DNA of 64,000 nt. Source: Isoetes taiwanensis. Lineage: Eukaryota > Streptophyta > Lycopodiopsida > Isoetales > Isoetaceae. Below are positions 43,600-54,276 of the stretch, one piece after another (positions within the stretch are counted from its first letter, which is position 1; each line of letters opens with the position of its first letter). The notes under the pieces were generated by a model that did not search any database, was not told the origin of the DNA, and worked only from the letters and a program-made list of their open reading frames with translations. The translations under genes and the position numbers were made by a program. The stretch lies in assembly GCA_021234155.1 (NCBI GenBank), contig JAJEKV010000059.1, positions 4,528,571 to 4,592,570 of the forward strand, read 5' to 3'.

Positions 43600-44586
43600 T
43601 TTAGGGACTTTTGACCAATCGCCTCCGGTGGGAATTTTTGGCTTTCATGCCCGCTTTTTTCGATTTTACCCGTCAAAGCAGGTGAAATTCTTTTTATGGC
43701 AAGCGAAGGGGGTCGCACTTGGGCAATTGCCCGTCATAGAGAAGGGCAACTACAAGACATACTCGTCATTTGAAAGGCTAGGAATAGAGAAATGCCCGTC
43801 ATTTTTCTTGCTATACGTCTTTATAAGATTTAAACGTTTATCTTATTATTGATTATAATATCTCTATGCATCCCATTTTTTAACCGGACTTAAAATATAT
43901 ATTAACGAACCATTGACATTAGAAATCTTTTATTTCTTATTATTTCATTCCAAGCATTGCATTTGCATTACAAGTACCAAACAACCAACCAAATACCATG
44001 AAATTCTTCAATCCATCTGCATATGCTGTGGATATGTTGTAAGGGATGACGAGACTAAAGTCTGCTTGCCAAGTTTGCTTCAAAAGTAGACATGGCTAGA
44101 TCCACAATGTATCATTGTGGAATTAATCATTTGAAAGCATAGATTGGCAAGCATGTTACAAAGCTGGTATGAAGTGAAGCAAAGGAGAGGAATGTCACTT
44201 GAATAAGTTTGTGATTGATTTTAAACTTTAAACTACTATTTTGTTTCAATAGTATCTATGTAAGAACTTCATTATGTATTTCATGAACTATAATGAAAAT
44301 ATGCCTTGTTCTATGTATCTATCTATGTTTTTGAGGAAAAAAACTAGTTTCTGTCATCTTAAATTTTGCAATTGCATTTGAAAGGCTTGAAATTAGGAAC
44401 TTCTTGTCACGCGAAAGGTGTAAAATTATTTTGCTCGTCCTTGGAAAATTAAGGGCGAACCATCAAATTTGAGCACTGACGCCTCCAACTTTTTCGCAAG
44501 TTGACTTCAGTTTACTGACCACTCTTTGCCTTTGACATAAATCGATAGATCAACGCAATATTAAAATAATAAAAACAAGACTATGA
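43600..44586. other. Intergenic, no gene recognised
   Basis: AT-rich DNA with no motif-bearing frame, repeat structure or RNA gene that I can support. Confidence 0.45.
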
Positions 44587-45925
44587 CTAGGTCATGTACC
44601 TCCTTTTTCGTACAAGCTCGCCCATCATCGAAGTGAGCTTCTTCCAGTTAAAGCTCTCTGCCTTTTCTATCTCTGGGAAACTCTGTTTCATTTTATTTTT
44701 GACGCTCTCTATTTCGCGTTGGTCATAAGCGCCAGGCCACTCCCCTATACCGCGGGGAGGCCATAAACGAGAGATATTATTTGAGACCGCGTCCCTCAGT
44801 GTAGTATAAAAGACACTTCCCTCATCATCCCTCTTAGGAAGATCGTCCCTGAAGCATAAATAGTGGGTATATAAAAGCGTGTTTATGTCTACCGTCAATA
44901 TACATATCCCGTCCCGGTAGGAAACTTTTGAGCACTTTACAATTTATTCTAAGTGAAGAGAATGAACAAAACAACAAATTTAGATGACAAAGTACTAATA
45001 TTTAAGGTTGATATCTTAAATAATATGTTCACATAACTTTCATCAAAAAATTATTATTATTATGATAGTCGGGTATATTCGGGGCCAAATCACCCGCAGA
45101 CTTACGTGTCTAAAACAAAGCGAAATGGACGCTCTTCTTCAGTGACACGACGTCGTCGGGATCCGGACCTCTCCAAGTCAGGCGATTCACGTCCCGGACC
45201 CCCTGATGATTCATGTCGTCGTCGCGATCTTGAACGTTGTGAGTCCGTTGCTCCACTACTTCTTGACCTGGGAAGTAATGAGAATGAGCATCTTTAACAT
45301 GCTGCAACCAAAGAAATGTTTGGTACGTAGTGGATATATATTTACCTGTTGAAATCTCCCTCCAAGTTCCTTGCACCAGAAAAATCTATTCCTGTCTCTT
45401 GCCTAGAACGGGAGTCCATACTACGTCTACCGACCTCGTATTCTCGCGAGAACGTGAAGGCCGATAATCAACACTATGTCGATGGGGAATAGGAATTGGA
45501 ACGTCTGCGGGAGGCTGCCTAACTGCGTTGGTGTCAAAGAGGCAAAATATGCTGCAATTTGTTCTCTCTCAGCGGGAGACATGTTTGCGAGGAAGGCGGG
45601 GAGTGGCGGAGGAGCTGCAGAAGCACAAATATCACGCAAAAAACAATCCATTTATTTATTATTTTTATAAAAGCTATCTTAATACCCAAACATGCTGCTG
45701 TAGTGACAGGTGGAGGTTGGCTGCTTCGAACATCAGCACGATTGCCCCTACCTCGTGGAGTCCTCCTCTTATTTTGTCTAAACTCTTCCCTTTCCTCTAC
45801 ACAACAAATTAAAACTCCATGCATAAACTTACATACCTACTTAGAGGGTAAAGCGTATAAAAACTATATAAATACTTACCTTCATCTTCGTCATTCTCCG
45901 TACGATTGCGATTACCTTTATTCAT
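44587..45925 (-). CDS. Multi-exon RS-rich gene of unknown function, possibly broken
   Basis: Spliced reading on the minus strand is supported at several joins. Exon 1 (45925-45880) starts MNKGNRNRTENDEDEG with donor GAAG|GTAAGT. An exon begins at 45796 after TTGTGTAG (ERE..RQNKRRTPRGRGNRADV). Exons 45267-45106 and 44848-44587 join in phase with donor GACAC|GTAAGT and acceptor CTTCAG. They encode an Arg/Ser-rich stretch (RSRSRRRHESSG) leading into PFRFVLDTDDLPKRDDEG, then WPPRGIGEWPGAYDQ and SFNWKKLTSMMGELVRK. The middle part (45350-45650) reads in conflicting frames with stops, so an exon is misjudged or the gene has indels. The C-terminal part faintly recalls plant transposase-associated (Transposase_24-like) proteins, with low confidence. 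A further donor (GGAG|GTACAT) near 44600 could mean more exons downstream. Confidence 0.45.
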
Positions 45926-46052
45926 CGCCGAGAAAAATAGCACACCTAGATCAAAAGAAATTATGAGAGAAACATTTGATAACCATGAATGATATGGTTG
46001 CAATAATAGAATGATACTTACAAACCATACAGATGATAAATAGTATTTTGAT

Positions 46053-46500
46053 GGTTTGAAATGTGTTACAAGTTTACATATGGAGGATGGGTTCCAATAC
46101 TATTTGCAGCATCCTTTCTTACAATTATGTGCACGTGGTACTATACTGGTGCCAGAAAATACAAGTATGAGCTATAGAACAAGATTTCAGTGGACTGGGT
46201 TATAGGTCTTGGTTCAAATCTTGGTGTCACTCGTGTTCCAGGAATTGGTTTATTCTACACAGAGTTGGCGCAAGGAATTCCAAGCATCTTCCAACACTTC
46301 ATCACAAATCTTCCTGCAATGCATTCTGTGCTTGTGTTTGTAGCTGTAAAGCATTTACCCATTAGCAACGTTTTACCAGAAGAGCGGTTCCTCTTACGCA
46401 AACAAGAGATTTTCGTCTTTACAGGTGTGTTGTGAGGTATGGATCTGAGGGGACATACATGAAGAAAAAGACATGCTTGCTTTCGAAGATGGCCTCAAGT
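46053..46500 (+). pseudogene. HAK/KUP/KT potassium transporter fragment
   Basis: The frame reads YKFTYGGWVPILFAASF, then a TAG at 46174-46176, then [36 protein letters not shown] and [16 protein letters not shown]. This matches the conserved region after the last membrane helices of plant K+ uptake permeases (GGWxPL, RVPGIGLxYTEL, EERFL). A frameshift near 46425 is followed by RCVVRYG, the next conserved block. Full-length members have about 750-800 residues and 10-14 membrane segments. Only about 130 residues remain, with one stop and one frameshift, so it is a dead fragment. It sits head to head with the RS-rich gene, which suggests capture by a transposon or a segmental scrap. Confidence 0.85.
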
Positions 46501-47009
46501 TTTTGGCCCACAATTGTAACTCAAAATTTTAACTGATGCAACGGGGGACAAAGCCCTATAACGATAATGTAACATTTAAAGCACCACCTTAAATGTCGCT
46601 TAATGTGTTAGTGCCAACATCCAACAAAATGCCAATGATAAATACTAGGTCCCAAATGGGCAAATATGCGGGAAATCGATCAATAATCAAAATAAAATGC
46701 GACACCGACAACAAGCATAAAAAAAAAATAACCTCTTGGCGAGAGAAAATTGATGCCGCCAAAATCGTCATGCAAAAATAGAAGAACACGTAAATAAACA
46801 TAAGCGATTTGCTACCAAGACACTAGAGTTAAGTTTTGCAAGAAAAAGACAGCAAATTAACCATATGCTAAAACATGGCCGCAAATCTTAAGTTTAAAGC
46901 TAACCAAGTGTAGAATGACATGGTGTAAAGGTGGAAATTCCCAAATGAATGCAAGAAAAAGCTAAATGTATAAGAAGATAAGCGAGAGTGAAGAAGAAAA
47001 AGTAAAGAA

Positions 47010-47085
47010 GCAGAAACTTGAACCCAGATCCACAAATTGAAAGGCTAGAACCTTAACCAGAAGAGCACCATACAACTACAAAATG
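47010..47085 (-). repeat. tRNA-derived SINE-like head
   Basis: On the minus strand TGGTGCTCTTCTGGTTAAGG (A-box-like) is followed after about 30 bases by GGGTTCAAGTTTC (B-box-like), then a T/C-rich body. No cloverleaf closes. Confidence 0.3.
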
Positions 47086-47699
47086 AAAACATTGATCCTA
47101 TAGAACATATACCATTTTTTGAACTACACTCGACAGCGTAGAATGGTTAGAAAATAAGCAATCTGATATATGCAATCAGAATGTTCTTTTTCTTATTTTT
47201 TGGAGCGACCATTGAACTCAAATGGCGCCAGGAAGAACCCTAAATACTGACTGGATGTAACATTTGCGGACTGGATGTAAAAATACGGTAGAGGGTAGGA
47301 TACATGAATGAAAAATGGACATAAAAATAAGGTTAAGGGTAGGGCAAGAAGTGCTTAGACTGGGTGTAAAAGTATGGAATCGGGTATGATTCTTCGACAG
47401 TATGGGACCGTATACATAGGGGTTTCTATGGAGGGTCAGCTGTATACAGAGGGGTTTCTCCTGACTTGATGCACACACATGCCATATGCCTCTTATATAG
47501 AGGTGAACCCCCCGGGGTGGTAACAATGTTGAAACATGTTGGGGGGGATAGGTATTACATTTTTGCCCTTTTTAGGATCCACACACTTCACCTATATAAA
47601 GTTAAATGTCTTAATATTAGTTCGAAATAAGGACAAAGTAATTTTGAGAATAGATTAAAGGGAACTTTAAAAAATACCAAAAAAACCATTAAATGGACA

Positions 47700-47990
47700 A
47701 ATATATGTTGTAAGTGCAGCCAAAAATAGGTTGTAAGTATAGCTTAGGTGCAGGTAATTATGCAAAATTAATGATAACATAGGGTGTATGTTAGTAGCAC
47801 TAATGAGGTAAGTATTGGTCGTAATTCTAGATAGGCCAAAGTAGGTTGTAAGTATAGCTGAGGTCTAGGTAATTATACAAAATTAATGACAACATAGGTT
47901 TTAAGTATAGCTGACATGTGGGTAATTCTATAGAGAATTAATGATAACCTAGGGCGTAATTAATTCAATAGAAGTAATGATAGCTAATTC
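47700..47990. repeat. Degenerate tandem repeat around AGGTTGTAAGTATAGCT
   Basis: Three units at about 47707, 47835 and 47895 share GTAAGTATAGCT..GG..GGTAATT and AATTAATGA.AACATAGG, with spacings of about 125 and 65 bases. Confidence 0.6.
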
Positions 47991-48161
47991 GTATAGGATA
48001 TAATTCGTATGTGATGTGATTGGAATCATAATTACAACCGCGCCTATACGAAACCTTGCATGTAACTACTATATCTTGCATGAAACCCTCCATTCCTTCA
48101 ACCGCCATTTCTTTCTTCTAGCGCCATTTTCTTCTAGTGCCATTTTCTTTCTTCTAGCGCC

Positions 48162-48705
48162 ATGGTGAGCCATACTGCCCGGCTTCGTCCCGCTCCATCC
48201 CGCCGGACTCGCCTCCGAGAGGCGAAGAGTGAGATCAGAAAACTGATCAAGAAATCCATTCCTCCATCCCGCAGATGCCGCTGTGGCTGCCTTCCGCACC
48301 ACAGTCCAGATAATTGCGACGAGTTGTTTCTTCAGGGTAAGCTTCGCCCTGCGAAGGAAGTATCTCAGCACCAGCACTAGCAGCCCTGAGTCCCCCCATA
48401 CACCAGCAGATTCTGATGAAGAGATGGAGAAGGAGGTTGAAAAAGAAGAAGAAATGGAGGAAGCAGATGAGGAGTAGCGAGAAGAATTGGAGGAAGAGAA
48501 GAAGCAAATTCTAATGGACACCCTCTCCTCCTCGGATGATGAATTTACTGCAGACGCCATTCTTGAAGAGATGGAAGATGAAAACTCAGAGGAAGAAGAG
48601 GAGGAGGAGGAGGTAGCTGGGCATCTCCAAAAAAGGCCTCAAATGATGATTATGAATGGAGCTAGGCATCTCCTTAAACTGCCTAGAACTTTTGTAATTT
48701 TGTAA
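48162..48705 (+). CDS. Hypothetical acidic protein, frame-shifted or mis-spliced
   Basis: The first frame opens with a basic N-terminus (MVSHTARLRPAPSRRTRLRE, then a Cys/His-rich CRCGCLPHHSPDNCD). A register change near 48335-48400 leads to a Ser/Glu-rich part (DSDEEMEKEVEKEEEMEEADEE). After a TAG at 48476 comes ILMDTLSSSDDEFTADAILE, ending in a poly-Glu stretch. The SSSDDEF..ILEEM text recalls the acidic leader of some Harbinger-type transposases, but no DDE domain follows, so I do not assign a function. The break is either a short unrecognised intron or an indel. Confidence 0.3.
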
Positions 48706-48805
48706 CACAGAGCTGGGCAACTCTAATAAAAGGCCTTATGTAAAAATTTTCAATGGCAATACAAGGATTTAATGACGATAATATGTTTCTTTAGTGTCAA
48801 CTCTA

Positions 48806-49116
48806 ACTTGAAAGCATAACTGTAATTTCTTCAGAAGCTGTTTTGAATTCTGGCTCTTTCATTCTTAATTTTGAGAGAGCTGAAGTGAGTTCACGCCAGG
48901 CGCCAAATATGTTTGTGTGCAAAATGTTTAAATTGTCAAGCAGTCCAATACACGCCTGGCGTGAATTGCATACAGCGCCAGGCGTGTATTGGACCTGTAC
49001 AATGTAAACATTTTGCACACAAACATATTTCGCGCCTGGCGTGATTTCACTTCAGCTCTCTCAAATTTAATAATTACAGTACAGCTTCTGAAGAAATTAC
49101 AGTACTGCTTTAAAGT
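48806..49116. repeat. 311 bp foldback with CGCCTGGCG motifs
   Basis: The left arm 48806-48961 and right arm 48974-49116 are inverted copies around a 14-base loop (TGAATTGCATACAG). The outer part, CTGTAATTTCTTCAGAAGCTGT, and its complement at 49081-49102 pair perfectly. Each arm carries the short palindrome CGCC[A/T]GGCG twice. The same nonamer recurs at 49355 and within 56030-56120. It is a foldback transposon or MITE-like insertion. Confidence 0.8.
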
Positions 49117-49407
49117 ACAATACAGGATACACGCATGGCGTGAATTGCATACAGTAACTAGCTTTCGTATCTTAATATTTCATAACAAAGACCTGCAAAT
49201 TTTTTTAATGCATTAAATGAGTTTACAATTCATAAGACTTCTGCTAATGCCAGTACTGCATTTAAATTACAAATGAATCACTAATTTGTTTTTTCTCTCT
49301 GACTTACAGTGTTATGAATTCGCGCCTGGAACGTATTCAACTGAACATACGCCTGGCGCGTATTCAACTGAAGTTCCTCCTGTGCCAGCATAGGCTTATT
49401 CAATGAG

Positions 49408-49614
49408 TTGTGTTGTGCTCTGGAGGGGCTTGAAATGGAGAATGCTCAGCTGAGAATGAGAGTTGCAGACCTCAAAGCCATTTTGGGTAAAATCCCAATA
49501 GCTGCACCATCTTATTTGCCAGATTCTTGTGTGCCAGCTTATCTTGTTACAACAAACTTTGAGACTATTGTGCCAGCAGTTGAGACTACTGAGGAACAAC
49601 ACACAGATGAATAA
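49408..49614 (+). CDS. Hypothetical short coiled-coil ORF (possible terminal exon)
   Basis: The frame has a heptad-like helix (LEGLEMENAQLRMRVADLKA) and ends EEQHTDE. It looks coding by composition, but no start ATG is in place (the frame opens at TTG/GTG) and no partner exon was established. It may belong with 48162-48705. Confidence 0.25.
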   Translation: MCCALEGLEMENAQLRMRVADLKAILGKIPIAAPSYLPDSCVPAYLVTTNFETIVPAVETTEEQHTDE

Positions 49615-49824
49615 CACACAGTATGTAATTAAAACAATGTAAAGAGTGTCTAGTGTTTTTTAAATTTCTGAATGGTCTGGTCTGCAGGCCTTATAGTTTT
49701 GAAATTTTGAATGAATGGTCTGGTATGCAAGCGTTTTAATTTCATACATATGACAGAATCAGCTTGTGCATCTTAGTATAAGCACTCAATCTTCCTCTAT
49801 TTCTTCCAAGAAAATGAAACTCAC

Positions 49825-50229
49825 CTTCTTTAAGCGAATTACTGGCCATGCAACAAAGGTTCCGATGCTTTCACCCACTGTGTCTCCATCAGGATGCCTT
49901 CTGGGTAATGCTTTGTCGTTGAAATGGCAACTGGTTACTAGGATCTTCACATGATCATTTCCAAGAGGAACTCCATGGCATATTGCTTCCGGATCGACTG
50001 CTTCTACCTTGCAATTTCCCACCCTCCTCTTCAAATTCGTCGTCAGCATGTAACATTCTTCTCCAACGCTGTTCAATGTTGCTTGATTAATTTGGAGCTT
50101 GGGATCTGGAAGAGTAGATGAACTTACATGAAGGCGCTCGACATCGCTCAGCGCCAGCTTCTTCCCAGTTCTTCCGAGATCTTTCGAGTTCTTCCTGTTC
50201 TTCCAAGTTCTTTCGAGTTCGAATGACAA
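49825..50229 (-). CDS. DUF8039-type exon of a CACTA-associated plant protein (partial)
   Basis: The minus-strand exon starts at ATG 50229 and ends at a clear donor, GAAG|GTGAGT, at 49824. The first part (MSFELERTWKNRKNSKDLGR) is a basic repeat. The second has CHGVPLGNDHVKILV and TVGESIGTFVAWPVIRLKK, the 'HGxPLGxDxVRVxV...GxAxxxFIxWPxxxI' pattern of the domain found in En/Spm (CACTA) TnpA-like proteins of plants. No downstream exons were identified on the minus strand. It is divergent from the ParB-like gene, 486 bases away. Confidence 0.55.
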
Positions 50230-50400
50230 GAAAGGTTGGCGGCAAGATTAAGTGGTAGTTTCAAATTATCCGTTAATTGTACTGCTTTTTTACCGGCTGA
50301 GTAAAATCTAATTATGGGATTTCACAATACGGCGGTCGTAGAGCCATTTACTGCTCGTACGATCGCGTCCCGTCCATTAGGCCCAATCGTAAGATTGGTG

Positions 50401-50560
50401 ACCGTCGATTAAAAGTCGATCCGCGAAATTTAAATAGCCGCTCCCTTCTATCGGACCGTCGATTAAAAGTCGATCTGCGAAATTTTAATAACCGTTCGCT
50501 TCTATCGGACCGTCGATCAAAAGTCGATACGAATGAAACCCGTCGATCGAAAGCCGACCT
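50401..50560. repeat. 54 bp tandem repeats in the divergent promoter interval
   Basis: Units start at 50401, 50455 and 50509 (ACCGTCGATTAAAAGTCGAT...), with a shortened fourth at 50539. Each contains the dyad GTCGAT-TAAA-AGTCGAT. They lie between the divergent starts at 50229 and 50716 and could be factor-binding repeats or transposon subterminal repeats. Confidence 0.8.
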
Positions 50561-50578
50561 ACTCGGCTTATGGAAATT

Positions 50579-50585
50579 TATATAA
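50579..50585 (+). promoter_or_regulatory. TATA box of the ParB-like gene
   Basis: TATATAA lies 137 bases before the ATG at 50716. The predicted start site near 50610 is followed by a 5' leader with four 18 bp repeats of AAGAACTCCGAGGCGCTC (50627-50706). Confidence 0.55.
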
Positions 50586-51344
50586 GTTTTTGAATGTCAT
50601 TTCTTGCTTTTTGATTGCCGACTTGCTCCGAGACGCTCAAGAACTCCGAGGCGTTCAAGAACTCCGAGGCGCTCAAGAACTCAGGAAATCCGAGGCGCTC
50701 AAGATTATCGCGAAGATGCCGCCCAAAGGTCATGCCGCTTCAAACTCAGGCCGGGCCACGAGAGAAGATGCTCAAGGTCAGTATTGTCATTCATTCATTG
50801 TAAGTCGTATTTAATTAAAGTGGGACTCATTCCATTCCCATTTTTTTTCGGAACCCTGTTAATTTACATGAAAAAGAGCACCCCGACCCGAAAACTATCC
50901 TTAATTCGATTTTTTGTCTAGAACTCTGCATCGAAGCTTTCCTCCAGTTTTCCCTGATTAGCGAGTCGAGAACAAGAACAATGCAACTGAAACAAAGGAA
51001 ATTCATTAAAGATTGAAATCAAAGTTCTAGATTGAAACCAAAGTTTACAATGGTTGAAGATACCATGATGGTCGGGCTGAGACAAATATTACATCATCTT
51101 CGCACACAGACCACCTACTGGGAACAACATACAGAGCAAGGTCTGAGGCGTTCCAAGCCACAAGAGCAACTTGAAGAGAATAGAAATCTGAACACGCTAG
51201 CCTGACATGGCTCCCGATCATGTCCTTTCTGTTCGCGATTTGTACTGGGAAAGGCAAAATCAAGTTAGTGCAAGTGATGCTACAGACAATACAAATAAGA
51301 AAACAACCAGTTCTAAGGGCCATTTCTGAAGAATGTAGGTATGA

Positions 51345-51806
51345 GGCCTTTCTCGACTCGCGAGTCGAGAAAGGCCCCTCTGATGTAGCTTAGAGCCCAA
51401 AAAAACTAAAAAACAAGGAAAAAAAATTCCTTCTTTTTCTAAGTAGGCAAAAACCCTCAAGGCCCCTCTAATGGCCTTTCTCGACTCGCGAGTCGAGAAA
51501 CGTAGCTCAGAGTAAAAATTTTTTTTTTTCCTTTTTTTTTAACTAGGAAAAAAAAAGTTTTTTTTTCAAGAAAATTTTTTTTAAGGGCCTTTCTCGACTC
51601 GTGGGTCGAGAAAAGCATCTGAGAGTAAAAAAACACAGTTTTGGGGGGTTGAGAAAGGAAGCTCGAAGTGAAAAACAGAGTTCTGAGGTCGAGAAACGCA
51701 GTCCTGAGGACCTTTCTCGACTCGCGAGTCGAGAAAGGCAGCTCAAAGGAAAAACGCAGATTTTAGGAGTCAGAAGGCCTTTCTCGACTCGCGAGTCGAG
51801 AAAGGC
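51345..51806. repeat. Array of five long palindromes (24-32 bp)
   Basis: The half-site CTTTCTCGACTCG and its complement meet back to back without a spacer. Perfect palindromes occur at 51345-51376 (32 bp), 51477-51500 (24 bp), 51711-51738 (28 bp) and 51777-51806 (30 bp). An imperfect one lies near 51589-51613. Units are followed by AGCTCAGAG/AGCTCAAAG-type spacers of 65-130 bases. A related palindrome, TTCTCGCCT-CACT-AGGCGAGAA, lies at 53836-53857. They are candidate binding or recombination sites for a transposase. Confidence 0.9.
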
Positions 51807-51889
51807 AGCTCAAAGCGAAAAACGCAGATCTATCTATCCATCTAATTTTCCACTATAGTTTATTATTCTATCACACCATAGTTTATTGT

Positions 51890-52180
51890 TTTTCTCACAG
51901 CACATTAGTATTTAGCACACATTAGTATTTAACAATTGTTTTTATACTAACACACATTAGTATTAGCACACATTAGCTTTTTTATACTAGCACACCTTAA
52001 TTAGCACACATTAGTACTTTACACTACCACAATTAGCACACAATTAGTACTTTATACTACCACAATTAGTATTAGCACACATTAGCATTTTTATACATTA
52101 GTACACATTAGTATTAGCACACATTAGCATTTTATACTAGCGCACATTAGTATTAGCACACACTATACTATACTATGTAT
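51890..52180. repeat. Degenerate repeat of TTAGTATTAGCACACA
   Basis: AT-rich low-complexity tract within the TIR element, built on CACATTAGTATTAG words. It is non-coding. Confidence 0.75.
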
Positions 52181-52654
52181 TTTTTAATAAACACAATATT
52201 TTATGTATTTTCTATGAAAAATTACCCTCCCCATAAATTTCCTATGTATTTTCTATGATAAATAGACCCTCCCCATGTATTCATCTAATGGACATCATTT
52301 GCACCTATAATGCACATTATAACAACTGAAAAATAATTTACCCTACTTACCCTTACAACTAATAATAATGCATTATACAAATATTATGACAACTTCAAAA
52401 CGACTTATTTTCAAGACTTATTTAATTGTTTCTTATACCCCGCCCTTTTTTCCCCCAATATTTGAATTTTGAAATTTGGTACACACCTTTGTGTCGCAGA
52501 TCGTGTTGTACCACTTGGAAAGGAGAAACTACTCTGGTTTCCGGCAGATCTGCAACCACGAATCAGTCGAAAAGGATTTGGCTATGGCGGAGCAAATTTA
52601 GACGGTATGGCCCTCATTCCTTCTGCTAGCCATGTGCATAGCCTCATTTCAAAC

Positions 52655-53530
52655 TTATTCTTGTTTGAGAACCAATCTAGAAAAGCTTTGCATGCTATGA
52701 ATCATATGCAGCCAATATGCAAACAGCCGATTGATTCCAAAGCGAAGGAGCAGAAACGGGAGAGACCCTATTAGATCCAGCGACACAGCAAATCCGTCGC
52801 TAATACACTGCAAATCATGGGCGCCATAGCCGTTTCTTGAAGATAAGCGCTTTTGGAGATAAGCGCTCTGATATGGGCGCTTCAACATAGCCGTTTCTTG
52901 AAGATAAGAGCTTTTGGAGATAAGCGCTTGATATCGGCGCTTCAAGCGGCTCAAGCTCTGGGCATCAAGCTCATTCTGGGCTTCAAGCTCTGCAGCATAG
53001 ATCCAGGCAGGAAGAGGCATGACAAATCCAGAAGAAGAAGAAGAAGCATGAACGGATCTATACATTGGATTAGAAGGACCAGAAGGAAAAGCGCAGATGG
53101 AATCGGTGGGGGCTGGGATCTGAGAAGAAGGATCTGAGAAGAAGGGTTGGGAAGCACTGAGATGGGTTCGGCTCCCTCCTAAGCAGCGCCGCAGGCTAAG
53201 ATCCGTCAAAAATCTGTTGTTCAAAAACAAAATCTGCTGTTCAAAAGGAAAGGCGGTAGAAACACGGCCGTCTGAGTGCCACAAAGCCGGAGAGATGATG
53301 GATTTTAATGGGGTACTTGATGATTGGTGGCCCAAGCATGCCGTTTGTGTACCCAACAAAGCCTGCCACCGGATTACCTTGTAGAATGAATTCAAACTGC
53401 TTACGGTCCAGTATTTCACACGAGACGGATGCTTCCACAGATCCTTTTTACCTAAGCGTCTTTGTGCTCTATTTTTCTTCCTGTTTGAGTTTTCAACGCA
53501 TGAGTTTTCTGCCTTTTTTTCTGAGAGCAA
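52655..53530 (-). CDS. Hypothetical 291-codon ORF inside the TIR element
   Basis: The ORF is long for random DNA but shows no transposase motif, zinc finger or DDE signature. It overlaps a plus-strand frame (52469-52774) of similar quality and a 63 bp duplication (about 52828-52955, AGATAAGCGCTTTTGGAGAT), which argues against a conserved protein. Ser-rich and Leu-rich parts look compositional. Kept as a low-confidence entry. Confidence 0.15.
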   Translation of the reverse strand: MLSEKKAENSCVENSNRKKNRAQRRLGKKDLWKHPSRVKYWTVSSLNSFYKVIRWQALLGTQTACLGHQSSSTPLKSIISPALWHSDGRVSTAFPFEQQILFLNNRFLTDLSLRRCLGGSRTHLSASQPFFSDPSSQIPAPTDSICAFPSGPSNPMYRSVHASSSSSGFVMPLPAWIYAAELEAQNELDAQSLSRLKRRYQALISKSSYLQETAMLKRPYQSAYLQKRLSSRNGYGAHDLQCISDGFAVSLDLIGSLPFLLLRFGINRLFAYWLHMIHSMQSFSRLVLKQE

Positions 53531-54002
53531 AGGATCTGCACCAGAGCACAGATTGCTGATCGAATCAAGGGCATGGCTGATCGAATCAAGGGCACGGCGG
53601 ATGATTCATGCATGGTTAAAGCAGTAAGTATGAGATTTGTGAAGGTTTTGTGCACAGAATCATGCCATCGAGGCTTCTGGTGGGCGCTCCAACGCCCCAG
53701 CCTCGCCATAGCCGGAAAAATGCGGGACTCACCCACGGCATCTGCGGTATTTGTCGGATTGGGAGAAAACCACTCCACAAGTTCGTTCCTTTATTTGGTT
53801 CGTTCCTAGTTTGGGGAGCACATAAGAGAGGCCCATTCTCGCCTCACTAGGCGAGAAAAAACTTCTCATCATTTGTTAAATTGTTTAATAATATAATTAA
53901 TTAACCCTGTTAATTATTTATTGTTTAATTAATTAGCTAATTAATTATATTATTTAAGCTATCTAATTAATTTTTTTATTTTTTCGAATGGTTTAGTTAT
54001 GG

Positions 54003-54276
54003 AACCCCCTCCCTCCTCCCTTTTGCCCCCTTCCCCATGCCCTGCCCCTCCCCCTCTGCCCTTCCCCTTCCTCCCCTCCCCCTTTGCCCTTTTGCCCTTC
54101 TCGTGTCTCCCTCTCTCCTGTCTCCCCTTCCTTCCTACTCTTCTCCCTCTCCTCCTTCTCCCTCTCTCCTGTCTCCCCTTCCTTCCTACTCTTCTCCCTC
54201 TCCTTCCCCTCTACTCTTCCTTCTCCCTCTCTCCTGTCTCCCCTTCCTTCCTACTCTTCTTTCTCCACCACCCCCC
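54003..54276 (+). repeat. Polypyrimidine tract with 52-64 bp tandem units
   Basis: Over 270 bases are nearly pure C/T. Three copies of CTCTCTCCTGTCTCCCCTTC and following sequence start at about 54106, 54158 and 54222. Such tracts can adopt triplex structures, and any ORF across them is compositional. Confidence 0.9.

Larger units (their letters stand above)
46501..48160. other. Intergenic; small repeats only
   Basis: No gene recognised. It contains a possible SINE head (47010-47085) and a tandem repeat (47700-47990). A minus-strand frame at 47218-47526 has no motif. Confidence 0.4.

Noticed and set aside
48069-48560. 163-codon minus-strand ORF, Ser-rich N-terminus
   Set aside because: It is antisense to the acidic Glu/Ser-rich plus-strand frame; the Ser-rich text is the reverse reading of GAA/GAG repeats.
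51345-51806. CRISPR-like array of palindromic repeats
   Set aside because: Spacers are similar to each other and of unequal length (65-130 bases), and there are no cas genes; it lies inside a TIR transposon in a eukaryotic intron.
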